This document shows, in pieces, positions 16,738-24,822 of a stretch of DNA of 64,000 nt. The notes beneath the pieces are model-generated. The model had not been told where the DNA came from, made no database searches, and saw nothing but the letters and a program-made list of their open reading frames with translations. The first letter of the stretch is position 1. The number at the start of each line of letters is the position of its first letter. The position numbers were made by a program, and so were the translations under genes. The DNA comes from Enterococcus_I eurekensis (GTDB taxonomy: Bacteria; Bacillota; Bacilli; Lactobacillales; Enterococcaceae). Location of the stretch: positions 21,893-85,892 of the forward strand of contig NZ_JBHSGT010000025.1 of NCBI RefSeq assembly GCF_042654605.1, given 5' to 3'.

Positions 16738-17179
16738 AGAATTATCAAGACGTGACATTAGACAAATGGCGATTCAAGCGCTATTTCCCCTTGATTTTAA
16801 TCAGGAATTGACAAAACAAGATGCGATTTTACATGCAATTGAATTAGAGCATGAAGAGCTGATTGACGAAGAACACGAAAACTTTGTCCCAACATATCTC
16901 GATTTATTGGTGACAGGCGTTTGTGAAAACAAAGAAGAAATGGACACAATTATCCAAAACCATTTGCGTTCAGGTTGGACATTAAAACGTCTACCAAAAA
17001 TGGATGTCACGATTTTACGTTTAGCATTATTCGAAATGCTTTATGTTGATAACGTTCCAAATAAAGTTGTTTTGAACGAAGCAATCGAATTAACGAAGGT
17101 TTTCAGTGATGATCAGTCAAGAAAGTTCGTGAATGGCATCTTATCGAATGTTAATAATGAAATTGAAGCTAGCAAATAA
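16730..17179 (+). CDS. nusB: Transcription antitermination protein NusB
   Basis: 149-residue all-helical RNA-binding factor that with NusE loads on boxA and aids rRNA transcription. SRRDIRQMAIQALFPLDF at the start and the C-terminal VLNEAIELTKVFSDDQSRKFVNGIL motif are diagnostic. ATG overlaps the yqhY stop; an upstream in-frame ATG would intrude into yqhY. Followed at once by a terminator. Confidence 0.95.
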   Translation: MSKELSRRDIRQMAIQALFPLDFNQELTKQDAILHAIELEHEELIDEEHENFVPTYLDLLVTGVCENKEEMDTIIQNHLRSGWTLKRLPKMDVTILRLALFEMLYVDNVPNKVVLNEAIELTKVFSDDQSRKFVNGILSNVNNEIEASK

Positions 17180-17197
17180 GCTAGCTTCTTTATATTT
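17165..17197 (+). terminator. Terminator overlapping the nusB stop codon
   Basis: Perfect 9-bp stem GAAGCTAGC / GCTAGCTTC with a 6-nt loop containing the TAA, then TTTATATTT. Confidence 0.75.
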
Positions 17198-17257
17198 ATG
17201 CCTGAAATGTGTTAAAATGGTCGGGTAATGAATAAAAATCAAAGGGGCAATTAAAAA

Positions 17258-18106
17258 ATGGGAATTAAGATTGACGGAAAAGCATTAGCAGATAAGATTC
17301 AAGCAGAATTAAAACTGGAAGTACAACAACTAGCAAACCAAGGGATTAAACCAGGGTTAGTCGTACTATTAGTCGGTGAAAATCCAGCGAGCCAAACGTA
17401 TGTGAAAAATAAAGAGTTGGCAGCAACTCGTTTGGGGATGCATTCCGAAGTTTCACTTTATGATGAATCGATTAGTGAAGAAACGCTTCTAGCAGAAATT
17501 CAACGATACAATGAAGATCCGAATTTCCATGGTATTTTAGTCCAATTACCATTACCAGAACATATTGATTCTGAAAAAGTATTATTAGCCATTGATCCAA
17601 AAAAAGATGTCGATGGTTTCCATCCGATGAATTTAGGAAAATTATTTATGGGCGCACCAGAAATGATTCCATGTACGCCATATGGTATTATGAAGATGTT
17701 TGAAGCATATAAAATTGAATTAGAAGGAAAAAATGCTGTCGTAATTGGCCGTAGTAACATCGTTGGTAAACCAATGGCCCATTTATTATTAGAAAAAAAT
17801 GCAACTGTCACAGTGACGCATTCGCGTACAAAAGACTTATCAAGTGTTGCGAAACAAGCAGATATTTTAGTCGTTGCGATTGGTCGAGGCCACTTTGTCA
17901 CAAAAGAATTTGTTAAAGAAGGCGCCGTTGTGATTGATGTTGGTATGAACCGTGATGAAAATGGTAAACTAATTGGAGACGTTAAGTACGATGAAGTCGA
18001 GCCTTTAGCAAGTTACATTACTCCAGTACCAAAAGGCGTGGGACCGATGACGATTACGATGTTAATGGCACAAACGATTGAGGCAGCAAAACGTACAGAA
18101 AGATAG
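17258..18106 (+). CDS. folD: Methylenetetrahydrofolate dehydrogenase / cyclohydrolase
   Basis: Bifunctional enzyme interconverting 5,10-methylene- and 10-formyl-THF for purine and formyl-Met synthesis. 282 residues, the usual length. Catalytic Lys lies in TYVKNKELAATRLG; VQLPLP and the dinucleotide-binding VVIGRSNIVGKPMAHLL are intact, as is PVPKGVGPMT near the end. First gene of folD-xseA-xseB-ispA-tlyA, each 8 nt apart or overlapping. Confidence 0.97.
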   Translation: MGIKIDGKALADKIQAELKLEVQQLANQGIKPGLVVLLVGENPASQTYVKNKELAATRLGMHSEVSLYDESISEETLLAEIQRYNEDPNFHGILVQLPLPEHIDSEKVLLAIDPKKDVDGFHPMNLGKLFMGAPEMIPCTPYGIMKMFEAYKIELEGKNAVVIGRSNIVGKPMAHLLLEKNATVTVTHSRTKDLSSVAKQADILVVAIGRGHFVTKEFVKEGAVVIDVGMNRDENGKLIGDVKYDEVEPLASYITPVPKGVGPMTITMLMAQTIEAAKRTER

Positions 18107-18114
18107 GTGAAAAA

Positions 18115-19470
18115 ATGACCCAGGATTATTTAACGGTTAGCGCATTGACAATGTATTTAAAACGAAAATTTGAAGTCGATCCTTATTTACAGCAGGTTTT
18201 TTTAACAGGTGAAATTTCAAACTTTCGGATGCGTCCGGGTCATCAATACTTTAATTTAAAAGACGAAAAATCAAAAATTTCAGCAGTCATGTTTAAAGGG
18301 GCATTTGCCAAGTTAAATTTTCAACCTGAAGAAGGGATGAAAGTTTTAGTTGTCGGTCGGGTATCCCTTTTTGAAGCCAGTGGGAACTATCAGATTTATG
18401 TCGAACACATGGAGCCTGATGGTGTCGGCGCGTTGTATCAAGCCTTCGAACAGTTAAAGAAAAAACTAAATGAAGAAGGCTTGTTTCATGCGCCCAAAAA
18501 AAGCTTGCCGAAATATCCCAAGAAAATTGCCGTTTTAACGAGTCCAAGTGGTGCGGTGATTCGTGATATTATGACGACGATTAAGCGTCGTTATCCAATT
18601 GCCCAAATTGTTTTGTATCCGACCGTTGTTCAAGGGAAAAATGCGGCACCAGATATTGTCCGTAATATTCAGCGAGTCGAGACTGCAGGTGATTTTGATT
18701 CGATGATTATTGGGCGTGGTGGTGGATCAATTGAAGATTTATGGCCTTTTAACGAAGAAATCGTTGCGCGTAGTATTTTTGCAGCTAAAACGCCGATTAT
18801 TTCTTCTGTCGGTCATGAAACAGACGTGACGATTGCGGATTATGTTGCTGATATGCGTGCAGCAACACCGACGGCAGCAGCAGAATTGGCAGTCCCGGTA
18901 TTGGCAGAAGAATTGATGCGAATCGAAGAGAAAAGAGCGCGTTTAAAACAAACGATTTTAAATCAAATCGAACGAAAAAAAGAACGCCATCAGCGCATCA
19001 TGCGTTCGTATTTATTCCAACAGCCAGAACGTCTCTATGAAAGTCAAGCGTTAAAAGTCGATCAGCTAAAACAGCGATTGATGCAACAAATGCAAAATGA
19101 CATTTATGAGAAATCAAAACAAAGTCAATTGTTATCCCATCGCTTAGCACAAGTCGCGCCAATTCATCGTGTAAAACAAGAAACGGTTCAACTTTCCCAT
19201 TTAAAGCAAAATTTAAAACGGCAAATGGCCATTTATTTTGATGGGAAAAGCCAACAGTTTTCTCAACAAGTCCAGGCCTTGAATTTGTTAAGCCCACTGA
19301 ATATAATGGGACGTGGGTATAATTATACGATTGACGAAAAAGGACGTTTTATTGCGTCAGTTAAACAACTTCAAGTCGATGAACAAGTAACAGTGAATTA
19401 TCACGATGGCTATGCGAAAATGAAAGTAATTGAAGTGAGGGGAAAACAAGATGACGAAACCAACATTTGA
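18115..19470 (+). CDS. xseA: Exodeoxyribonuclease VII large subunit
   Basis: Catalytic subunit of the single-strand-specific nuclease ExoVII. 451 residues: N-terminal OB fold (about 1-100, with VFLTGEISNFRMRPGHQYF), catalytic domain (SSVGHETDVTIADYVADMRAATPTAAAE region) and a long C-terminal coiled coil that binds XseB. Start 8 nt after folD; its end overlaps xseB by 20 nt. Confidence 0.96.
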   Translation: MTQDYLTVSALTMYLKRKFEVDPYLQQVFLTGEISNFRMRPGHQYFNLKDEKSKISAVMFKGAFAKLNFQPEEGMKVLVVGRVSLFEASGNYQIYVEHMEPDGVGALYQAFEQLKKKLNEEGLFHAPKKSLPKYPKKIAVLTSPSGAVIRDIMTTIKRRYPIAQIVLYPTVVQGKNAAPDIVRNIQRVETAGDFDSMIIGRGGGSIEDLWPFNEEIVARSIFAAKTPIISSVGHETDVTIADYVADMRAATPTAAAELAVPVLAEELMRIEEKRARLKQTILNQIERKKERHQRIMRSYLFQQPERLYESQALKVDQLKQRLMQQMQNDIYEKSKQSQLLSHRLAQVAPIHRVKQETVQLSHLKQNLKRQMAIYFDGKSQQFSQQVQALNLLSPLNIMGRGYNYTIDEKGRFIASVKQLQVDEQVTVNYHDGYAKMKVIEVRGKQDDETNI

Positions 19471-19672
19471 GGAATCATTACAAGAATTAGAAGAAATTGT
19501 TCAACGTTTAGAAAAAGGGGAAGTGGCATTAGAAGAAGCCTTAACTATTTTTCAACGAGGAATGACACTAAGTAAGCAATGTGAGAATACGTTGAAAAAT
19601 GCCGAGCAAACATTAACAAAAATGATGACGGATGACGATGAATTGGTCGTGTTTGATGGGGAGAGCCTATGA
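19451..19672 (+). CDS. xseB: Exodeoxyribonuclease VII small subunit
   Basis: 73 residues of two helices (FEESLQELEEIVQRLEKGEVALEEAL) that wrap the XseA coiled coil. Begins inside the xseA end and its TGA overlaps the ispA ATG, indicating coupled translation. Confidence 0.94.
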   Translation: MTKPTFEESLQELEEIVQRLEKGEVALEEALTIFQRGMTLSKQCENTLKNAEQTLTKMMTDDDELVVFDGESL

Positions 19673-20574
19673 GTACGACCCTAAATCACTTTAAACAGCC
19701 GCTTATTGAACAACTTGAACTTGAAATGCAGCGTTATATCGAAGAGCATGTGCAAGAAGAGCAGCTAAAAGAGAGTATGATTTATTCGATTCGAGCAGGC
19801 GGTAAACGGATTCGTCCTTTATTGCTTTTTGTCACGATGGCTTCTTTTCAAAAAAAGGTCGACTTTGGTGCAATCCAGGTAGCATCGGCTTTAGAGATGA
19901 TTCATACGTATTCGTTAATTCATGACGATTTACCGGCGATGGATGACGATGACTTACGAAGAGGTCAGCCAACCAATCATAAAGTTTTTGGTGAAGCTTT
20001 AGCGATTTTGGCGGGCGATAGTTTATTAACGATGGCCTTTCAATTGTTAAGTCAAAGCCAATTACCCAATGATAAAAAATTATTATTGATTCAATTATTA
20101 GCGGAAACTTCTGGCAGTAGTGGGATGGTAGCGGGACAAGTCGCTGATATTTTAGGTGAAGGTCAGAAACTATCCGTTGATGAACTGATTGCGATTCATC
20201 GTCGCAAAACCGGCGAGCTCATTCGTTTTGCTATTCTGGCTGGGGGGATTTTAGCGGATCAATCACAACAAACGATTGAGGATTTAGCCAAATTAGCCAA
20301 TCATCTAGGTTTAGCTTTTCAAATACGAGATGATATTTTAGATGTCATCAGTGATGCTTCTGTCTTAGGCAAAGCGACACAAAAAGATGAAATGGCTGAA
20401 AAGAATACGTATCCGGGATTACTCGGTTTAGAAGGAGCAAAAGAGGCTTTGGCATTTGAAATGGCCCAAAGTCGTGCGGTCATTCAAGTCCTTCAAAAAG
20501 AACAGTTGCATATTGAGCTATTTGAGGATTTGTTGGAAATGTTTAGCATAGAAGAAAAAGGTGTAAATAAATGA
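19669..20574 (+). CDS. ispA: Farnesyl/geranylgeranyl diphosphate synthase (short-chain prenyl transferase)
   Basis: Condenses isopentenyl and dimethylallyl diphosphate into farnesyl (or longer) diphosphate, precursor of undecaprenyl carrier lipid. 301 residues. First Asp-rich motif DDLPAMDDDDLRRG and second DDILD are intact, with the GGKRIRP substrate-binding segment. No dxs follows, as expected in organisms that use the mevalonate route. ATGA overlaps with both neighbours. Confidence 0.94.
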   Translation: MSTTLNHFKQPLIEQLELEMQRYIEEHVQEEQLKESMIYSIRAGGKRIRPLLLFVTMASFQKKVDFGAIQVASALEMIHTYSLIHDDLPAMDDDDLRRGQPTNHKVFGEALAILAGDSLLTMAFQLLSQSQLPNDKKLLLIQLLAETSGSSGMVAGQVADILGEGQKLSVDELIAIHRRKTGELIRFAILAGGILADQSQQTIEDLAKLANHLGLAFQIRDDILDVISDASVLGKATQKDEMAEKNTYPGLLGLEGAKEALAFEMAQSRAVIQVLQKEQLHIELFEDLLEMFSIEEKGVNK

Positions 20575-21392
20575 AAAAAGAAAGAGTCGACGTTTTGGCA
20601 GTTCAACAAGGGTTGTTTGATACGCGCGAACAGGCTAAAAGAGGAATCATGGCAGGATTAGTCTATAAGGCTGAACATCATGAACGTCTAGATAAACCGG
20701 GAGAAAAAATTGCTGCTGAGACAGAATTGGAAATCAAAGGTCAAAAATTGCCCTATGTTTCTCGTGGCGGATTAAAATTAGTCAAAGCGATTGATGTTTT
20801 TGGGTTAGATTTTAAAGATAAAATTGTCTTAGATATTGGCTCTTCCACAGGTGGCTTTACGGATGTCGCTTTACAAAATGGTGGTAAACTCAGTTACGCT
20901 TTAGATGTCGGTCACAATCAATTAGCTTGGAAGTTGCGTCAGGATGAGCGAGTCGTCGTTATGGAGAAAACCAATTTCCGTTACAGTCAACCAGCTGATT
21001 TCAATGAAGGATTACCTCAAATGGCAACAATCGATGTTTCTTTTATTTCATTAAAACTAATTCTTCCACCATTACACTCAATTTTAGTTGAAAAAGGGGA
21101 AGTTATGGCTTTGATTAAACCACAATTTGAGGCAGGGCGTGAAGCAGTCGGTAAAAACGGTATTGTCCGTGATGCAAAAACACACGAAGCAGTAATTGAA
21201 GAGATTATTCGTTTTGCTTTAAAAGAACAATACAACGTCAGAAACTTGAGCTTTTCACCAATTACTGGCGGTGAAGGCAACATTGAATTTTTGTTACATC
21301 TTGAAAAAAATACTGAAGCAGGCGAATTAGCTGAAGGTGTGGATGTCGAGGCGACAGTTTTAGCTGCACATCAAAAATTTCATGAAAAATAA
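20571..21392 (+). CDS. tlyA: TlyA-family rRNA 2'-O-methyltransferase (hemolysin-like)
   Basis: 273-residue protein with an N-terminal S4 RNA-binding domain (about 5-65) and an FtsJ-like methyltransferase domain with the SAM loop VLDIGSSTGGFTD. TlyA in other bacteria methylates ribosomal RNA; in Firmicutes it always sits by ispA and argR-recN. Here the link to argR is broken by about 1 kb of repeat and IS sequence. Confidence 0.92.
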   Translation: MKKERVDVLAVQQGLFDTREQAKRGIMAGLVYKAEHHERLDKPGEKIAAETELEIKGQKLPYVSRGGLKLVKAIDVFGLDFKDKIVLDIGSSTGGFTDVALQNGGKLSYALDVGHNQLAWKLRQDERVVVMEKTNFRYSQPADFNEGLPQMATIDVSFISLKLILPPLHSILVEKGEVMALIKPQFEAGREAVGKNGIVRDAKTHEAVIEEIIRFALKEQYNVRNLSFSPITGGEGNIEFLLHLEKNTEAGELAEGVDVEATVLAAHQKFHEK

Positions 21393-21463
21393 AGAATGAA
21401 AAAATAAGGGGTGTTCGTCAAATAGTGTTGATGGACCCAAAATGAGTAAAAATAATCGTCAGA

Positions 21464-21499
21464 ATCGGTAGAGAAAATTGTTTTTCTATCGATTTTTTT
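21464..21499 (+). terminator. Terminator hairpin carried by the dispersed repeat (after tlyA)
   Basis: ATCGGTAGAGAAAA pairs with TTTTTCTATCGAT across a 3-nt loop, then seven Ts. Located 72 nt after tlyA and probably serving as the terminator of the folD-tlyA operon. Confidence 0.8.
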
Positions 21500-21585
21500 G
21501 ACATTAGAAAAGAGGGGCGGAGCCTCCCGCTCCCCTACGAAAAATCACCTTGTTGGCGAAAGCTGCGAGACCGCTTCGAAACGGT

Positions 21586-21689
21586 ATGAAATGAGCAGCG
21601 ACTCGGTAATAAGCCATAAGCTTTTTGAAAGTACAAAACATTTTCAAACGATTCTTTGCTTATTACTCGTCACTATTCGCTCATTTCAT
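21586..21689. repeat. Long imperfect hairpin A
   Basis: Left arm begins ATGAAATGAGC and contains GTAATAAG and TTTTTGAAA; the right arm carries TTTTCAAA, CTTATTAC and GCTCATTTCAT in mirrored order. About 45 nt per arm with small bulges; loop about 10 nt. Confidence 0.75.
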
Positions 21690-21817
21690 GACCTCTAATA
21701 GAGCCTGTGGTTGTTGGAGCTGTTCGAACGTAGTGAGTTACGGATACAATATCAGGATCTGCGTGACAACTCAGCTCGAAAGCTTCAAACTCTGGTTAAG
21801 TGCTAAAGCACTAAACG

Positions 21818-21927
21818 GGTGAAAAAAGTCTGCTCTTACGGCAACTTCACTAAATTTAATCAATCGAAAACCCCGATTGTTTAAATTTACCTCCAGTTGC
21901 TTAGAGCAAAACGACTTTTTTCACACC
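21818..21927. repeat. Long imperfect hairpin B
   Basis: GGTGAAAAAAGTC... pairs with ...GACTTTTTTCACACC at the base. Inner blocks GCTCTTA/TAGAGC, GCAACT/AGTTGC, TAAATTTAA/TTAAATTTA and CAATCG/CGATTG are mirrored in order. About 50 nt per arm with a 4-6 nt loop. Confidence 0.8.
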
Positions 21928-22027
21928 TCCTAGAGTAATTCACATTTCGTCTTTTGACGCAGCGGGCACAAGGTGTTTTTCTTCGAGTCGCTAGTGCTAT
22001 CTTCAAATGTTTTGTTGATTATTCATA

Positions 22028-22285
22028 TCAAGCTTCAGTGGGGGCGAAAATTAAGCCATGAATGATGCAGATTCGATCTCTTAAATGATAAAAGTTGCGA
22101 TAACCATAGGAAACGCGTTTAATTAATTTAATTTTATTATTCATACCCTCAGTAACTCCGTTAGAATACCGTAGTTCAAAAGCATTTTGAATCCCTTGCT
22201 TATATTTCTTTAAGAAATATAATTTCTTTCGGAACCATTTCGGAAGGGCCTTATTTAATGTTTGAATCGTGGAGAAAAAGGAAAG
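22028..22285 (-). pseudogene. ISL3-family transposase, C-terminal fragment
   Basis: The reverse strand encodes about 80 residues ending in TEA-stop, with LRYSNGVTEGMNNKIKLIKR then VSYGYRNFYHLRDRI, the conserved C-terminal region of DDE transposases of the ISL3 group (catalytic Glu in VTEGMNNKIK). Upstream the frame closes with an in-frame stop near 22291, so the DDE core is missing. A deletion remnant, not an active IS. Confidence 0.85.
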
Positions 22286-22377
22286 TCATTGGACGCTCCC
22301 TTATTTTTTTGTTCGTTCTTTTAATATTCTCAAAAATACGCTATGATAGGTAAGACTTTAACAAGGAGGCCAAAGGG

Positions 22378-22830
22378 ATGAAAAAAAAAGAACGCCAACG
22401 TTTGTTGACACGCTTTTTAAGTGAATATGAAATTCAAAAGCAAGAAGAGTTCGTAGAGTACTTAAGCGCACAAGGTGTTGAAGTAACACAAGCGACAATC
22501 TCACGTGATATTAAAGAATTGAAATTAATTAAGATACCTTCGAGTCAAGGTGGTTATCGTTACAGTCTACCAAATGAATCAAAAGAAGATGTACTTGAAA
22601 AACTAAAAAAACTATTGAGCACCGGTCTAATTTCAGTTGATCAAATGGAAAAATATATCGTGTTACGTACGTTACCAGGTAATGCGTCTGCAATCGGTAA
22701 TTTAGTTGATAAATACTATCAAAAAGATTTGTTTGCTAGTTTAAATGATGATGCAAAAGTTTTAATGATTACTTGGACGGAAGAAAAAGCAGTTGAACTT
22801 TCGGAAATATTCCGTAAGTATCAGCGTTAG
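22378..22830 (+). CDS. argR: Arginine repressor, ArgR/AhrC family
   Basis: 150 residues. N-terminal winged helix (about 1-70, RQRLLTRFLSEYEIQKQEEF and VTQATISRDIKELKLIKIP) and C-terminal hexamer/arginine-binding domain (about 80-150). Homologues bind ARG boxes with arginine as corepressor. The usual C-terminal GTIAGDDT arginine motif reads as LNDDAKVLMITW here, so arginine binding cannot be taken for granted; Lactobacillales often carry diverged ArgR/AhrC pairs. Linked to recN as in other Firmicutes. Confidence 0.88.
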   Translation: MKKKERQRLLTRFLSEYEIQKQEEFVEYLSAQGVEVTQATISRDIKELKLIKIPSSQGGYRYSLPNESKEDVLEKLKKLLSTGLISVDQMEKYIVLRTLPGNASAIGNLVDKYYQKDLFASLNDDAKVLMITWTEEKAVELSEIFRKYQR

Positions 22831-22841
22831 GAGTGAAAGCA

Positions 22842-24533
22842 TTGTTATTAGAAATGACGATTAAAAACTTTGCAATTATTCCATATTTAAACATTCGCTT
22901 TCAACAGGGGATGACGGCTCTTACCGGTGAAACGGGTGCTGGTAAATCGATTATTATTGATGCGATGGGCTTGCTTGCTGGTGGGCGCGGTTCGAGTGAC
23001 TATATTCGCCATGGAGAAGACAAATGTTTGTTAGAAGGGTTATTTGAATGGCCTGTCCATTCAGAGTTCCCCTCGTTAATGGAAGAGTTAGGCATTGATA
23101 CTTCTGAAAGTTTTCTAGTTTTACAACGAGATATGTCTCGTTCGGGTAAAAATATTTGTCGCGTAAATGGTCGGATCGTTACATTGGTTAATTTAAGGCG
23201 TGTTGGAATGTACCTCGTTGATATTCAAGGGCAAAATGAGCACCAGGAACTCTTGCAACCGGAAAAACATTTAAGTTTGATGGATAATTTTGGAACAAAA
23301 GAGTTTAAGCAAAAGCTTGAAATGTATCAATTCGCTTTTAATGATTATCAAGTCTCAGCGAGTGAATTGCGAAAAATCCAAAAAAACGAACAATCATACG
23401 CCCAACGAATGGATATGCTTCACTTTCAGTCAGATGAAATTGAGCAAGCTGCGCTTCAAGAAAATGAAGAAGAATATTTAATTGAAGAACGGGACAAGTT
23501 AACAAATTTCCAAAAAATTGTCGACGCTTTAGGGCAAACGTATGCCATTTTATCGGAAGAATCAAGTAGCATTGTCGATGGTGTAGGTCGTGCTTTAAAT
23601 GAAATTCAAGAAATTGAACAACTTGATGCTGAGTATCAAAAAATTAGCGAGAACTTACAAAGTGCTTATTATATGTTGCAAGATGCCGCGAGTGAAGTCT
23701 CCAAGCAATTGGATTTTTTAGAATTAGATGAGGAGCGTTTAGAAGTCGTGGTAGCACGCTTAGAGTTGATTCGTCAATTAAAACGTAAGTATGGCGAATC
23801 GATTCCACAAATTCTGAGCTATTATACGGAGATTGTCGCTGAATTGGACCAAATGGGACATTCAGAGAATCGTTTAGAAGTCTTAAGTAAAGAGTTGGCG
23901 ATGAAAGAAGAAAGGTTATGGACCTTAGCTAATGAATTGCATTCTGAGCGCCGTCTAATGGCGGTAACTTTAGAAAAAGAAATCATGCAAGAATTGAGTG
24001 ACCTCTATATGGAAAATGCCCGTTTCAATATTCGTTTTAAAGAAGCACCTTATGAATTAGGGATTAATGGTATTGATCAAGTGGCGTTTTATTTGAGTAG
24101 TAATTTAGGAGAAGATTTAAAACCATTAGTTAAAGTGGCTTCTGGTGGTGAATTATCACGAATTTTATTGGCTTTAAAAACGATTTTTTCAAAAGGACAA
24201 GGAATGACAAGTATAGTGTTTGATGAGGTTGATACCGGTGTTAGTGGTCGTGTTGCTCAAGCGATTGCTGAAAAAATCGCTAAAATCGCTAAAAACTCAC
24301 AAGTATTATGTATTACCCATTTACCTCAAGTTGCAGCTCAAGCGGACTATCAATACTTTATTAGTAAGGAAGTCGTCGATGAGCGTACACAAACAAAAAT
24401 TACTCAGCTGAGTGCAACTGAACGAGTTGACGAAATTGCTCGAATGCTCGCGGGTCAAGAAATTACGCATCTTACATTGGAGCATGCAAAAGAACTGCTA
24501 GACTTAGCGCAGCAAGCAACAAAAAAACAATAA
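22842..24533 (+). CDS. recN: DNA repair protein RecN
   Basis: 563-residue SMC-like ATPase acting at double-strand breaks. Walker A LTGETGAGKSIIIDAM near residue 30, a long coiled-coil centre (about 150-360), then signature VASGGELSRILLALK and Walker B IVFDEVDTGVSG. TTG at 22842 is preferred (AGGAG 8 nt upstream, N terminus MLLEMTIKNFAIIP); a GTG at 22833 is inside that ribosome site. Confidence 0.95.
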   Translation: MLLEMTIKNFAIIPYLNIRFQQGMTALTGETGAGKSIIIDAMGLLAGGRGSSDYIRHGEDKCLLEGLFEWPVHSEFPSLMEELGIDTSESFLVLQRDMSRSGKNICRVNGRIVTLVNLRRVGMYLVDIQGQNEHQELLQPEKHLSLMDNFGTKEFKQKLEMYQFAFNDYQVSASELRKIQKNEQSYAQRMDMLHFQSDEIEQAALQENEEEYLIEERDKLTNFQKIVDALGQTYAILSEESSSIVDGVGRALNEIQEIEQLDAEYQKISENLQSAYYMLQDAASEVSKQLDFLELDEERLEVVVARLELIRQLKRKYGESIPQILSYYTEIVAELDQMGHSENRLEVLSKELAMKEERLWTLANELHSERRLMAVTLEKEIMQELSDLYMENARFNIRFKEAPYELGINGIDQVAFYLSSNLGEDLKPLVKVASGGELSRILLALKTIFSKGQGMTSIVFDEVDTGVSGRVAQAIAEKIAKIAKNSQVLCITHLPQVAAQADYQYFISKEVVDERTQTKITQLSATERVDEIARMLAGQEITHLTLEHAKELLDLAQQATKKQ

Positions 24534-24580
24534 TACCAAGTGTTTTAATTCACCCGAATCTCTTTTTAGGTAAAAATAAG

Positions 24581-24620
24581 GAGCTACGACAGAGGATTTA
24601 AACCTGTCGTAGCTCTATTT
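24581..24620. terminator. Bidirectional terminator between recN and the DUF4044 gene
   Basis: Perfect 12-bp stem GAGCTACGACAG / CTGTCGTAGCTC, 11-nt loop, T-rich on both strands; serves recN (forward) and the small reverse gene ending at 24630. Confidence 0.85.
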
Positions 24621-24629
24621 ATTTACGTA

Positions 24630-24746
24630 TTAGTTGAAAGCAGATAAGGCACTTAAAACAGTAGTTCCAATCATGATGATTAGCATTACCCAAACGACAG
24701 CTTTAGTGATTTTTGAAAAAGTGCTAGTTTGTTTCTTTTCGTTCAT
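24630..24746 (-). CDS. DUF4044-type small membrane protein (38 aa)
   Basis: Reverse-strand 38-codon ORF: basic N terminus MNEKKQTSTFSKITK, one hydrophobic helix (VVWVMLIIMIGTTVL) and the end LSALSAFN. Length, layout and the SALSA-like end match the DUF4044 peptides of Lactobacillales. The ATG at 24746 follows AAAGGATGAG; an in-frame ATG at 24755 adds three residues. Single-pass protein, function unknown. Confidence 0.75.
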   Translation of the reverse strand: MNEKKQTSTFSKITKAVVWVMLIIMIGTTVLSALSAFN

Positions 24747-24822
24747 CGAACTCATCCTTTATTTAATTGATAGGATTAGTTTACAACTGAATGCGTAATA
24801 ACTCAAGTGTCTCGCAAGTTAT

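Larger units (their letters stand above)
21411..22027. repeat. Dispersed structured non-coding element, full copy
   Basis: Begins with a terminus-like segment containing CGTCAAATAGTGTTGATGG; 21416-21524 matches 63891-64000 with four differences in 110 positions. Inside are, in order: a terminator hairpin (21464-21499), a GC-rich inverted segment GGGGCGGAGCCTCCCGCTCCCC, and two very long imperfect hairpins (21586-21689 and 21818-21927). No convincing coding frame is seen. It ends next to an ISL3 transposase fragment and may be the non-coding end of that element or a mobile structured repeat. Confidence 0.7.

Noticed and set aside
21498..21822. Two overlapping forward frames of 65-66 codons in the repeat region
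   Set aside because: They run through the arms and loop of hairpin A, have no ribosome site and no family resemblance.
21411..22030. CRISPR array or rRNA/tRNA in the repeat region
   Set aside because: The repeats are inverted rather than direct and have no regular spacers; no tRNA-like TTCGANTCC arm or acceptor stem was found here or in any other intergenic region of the window.
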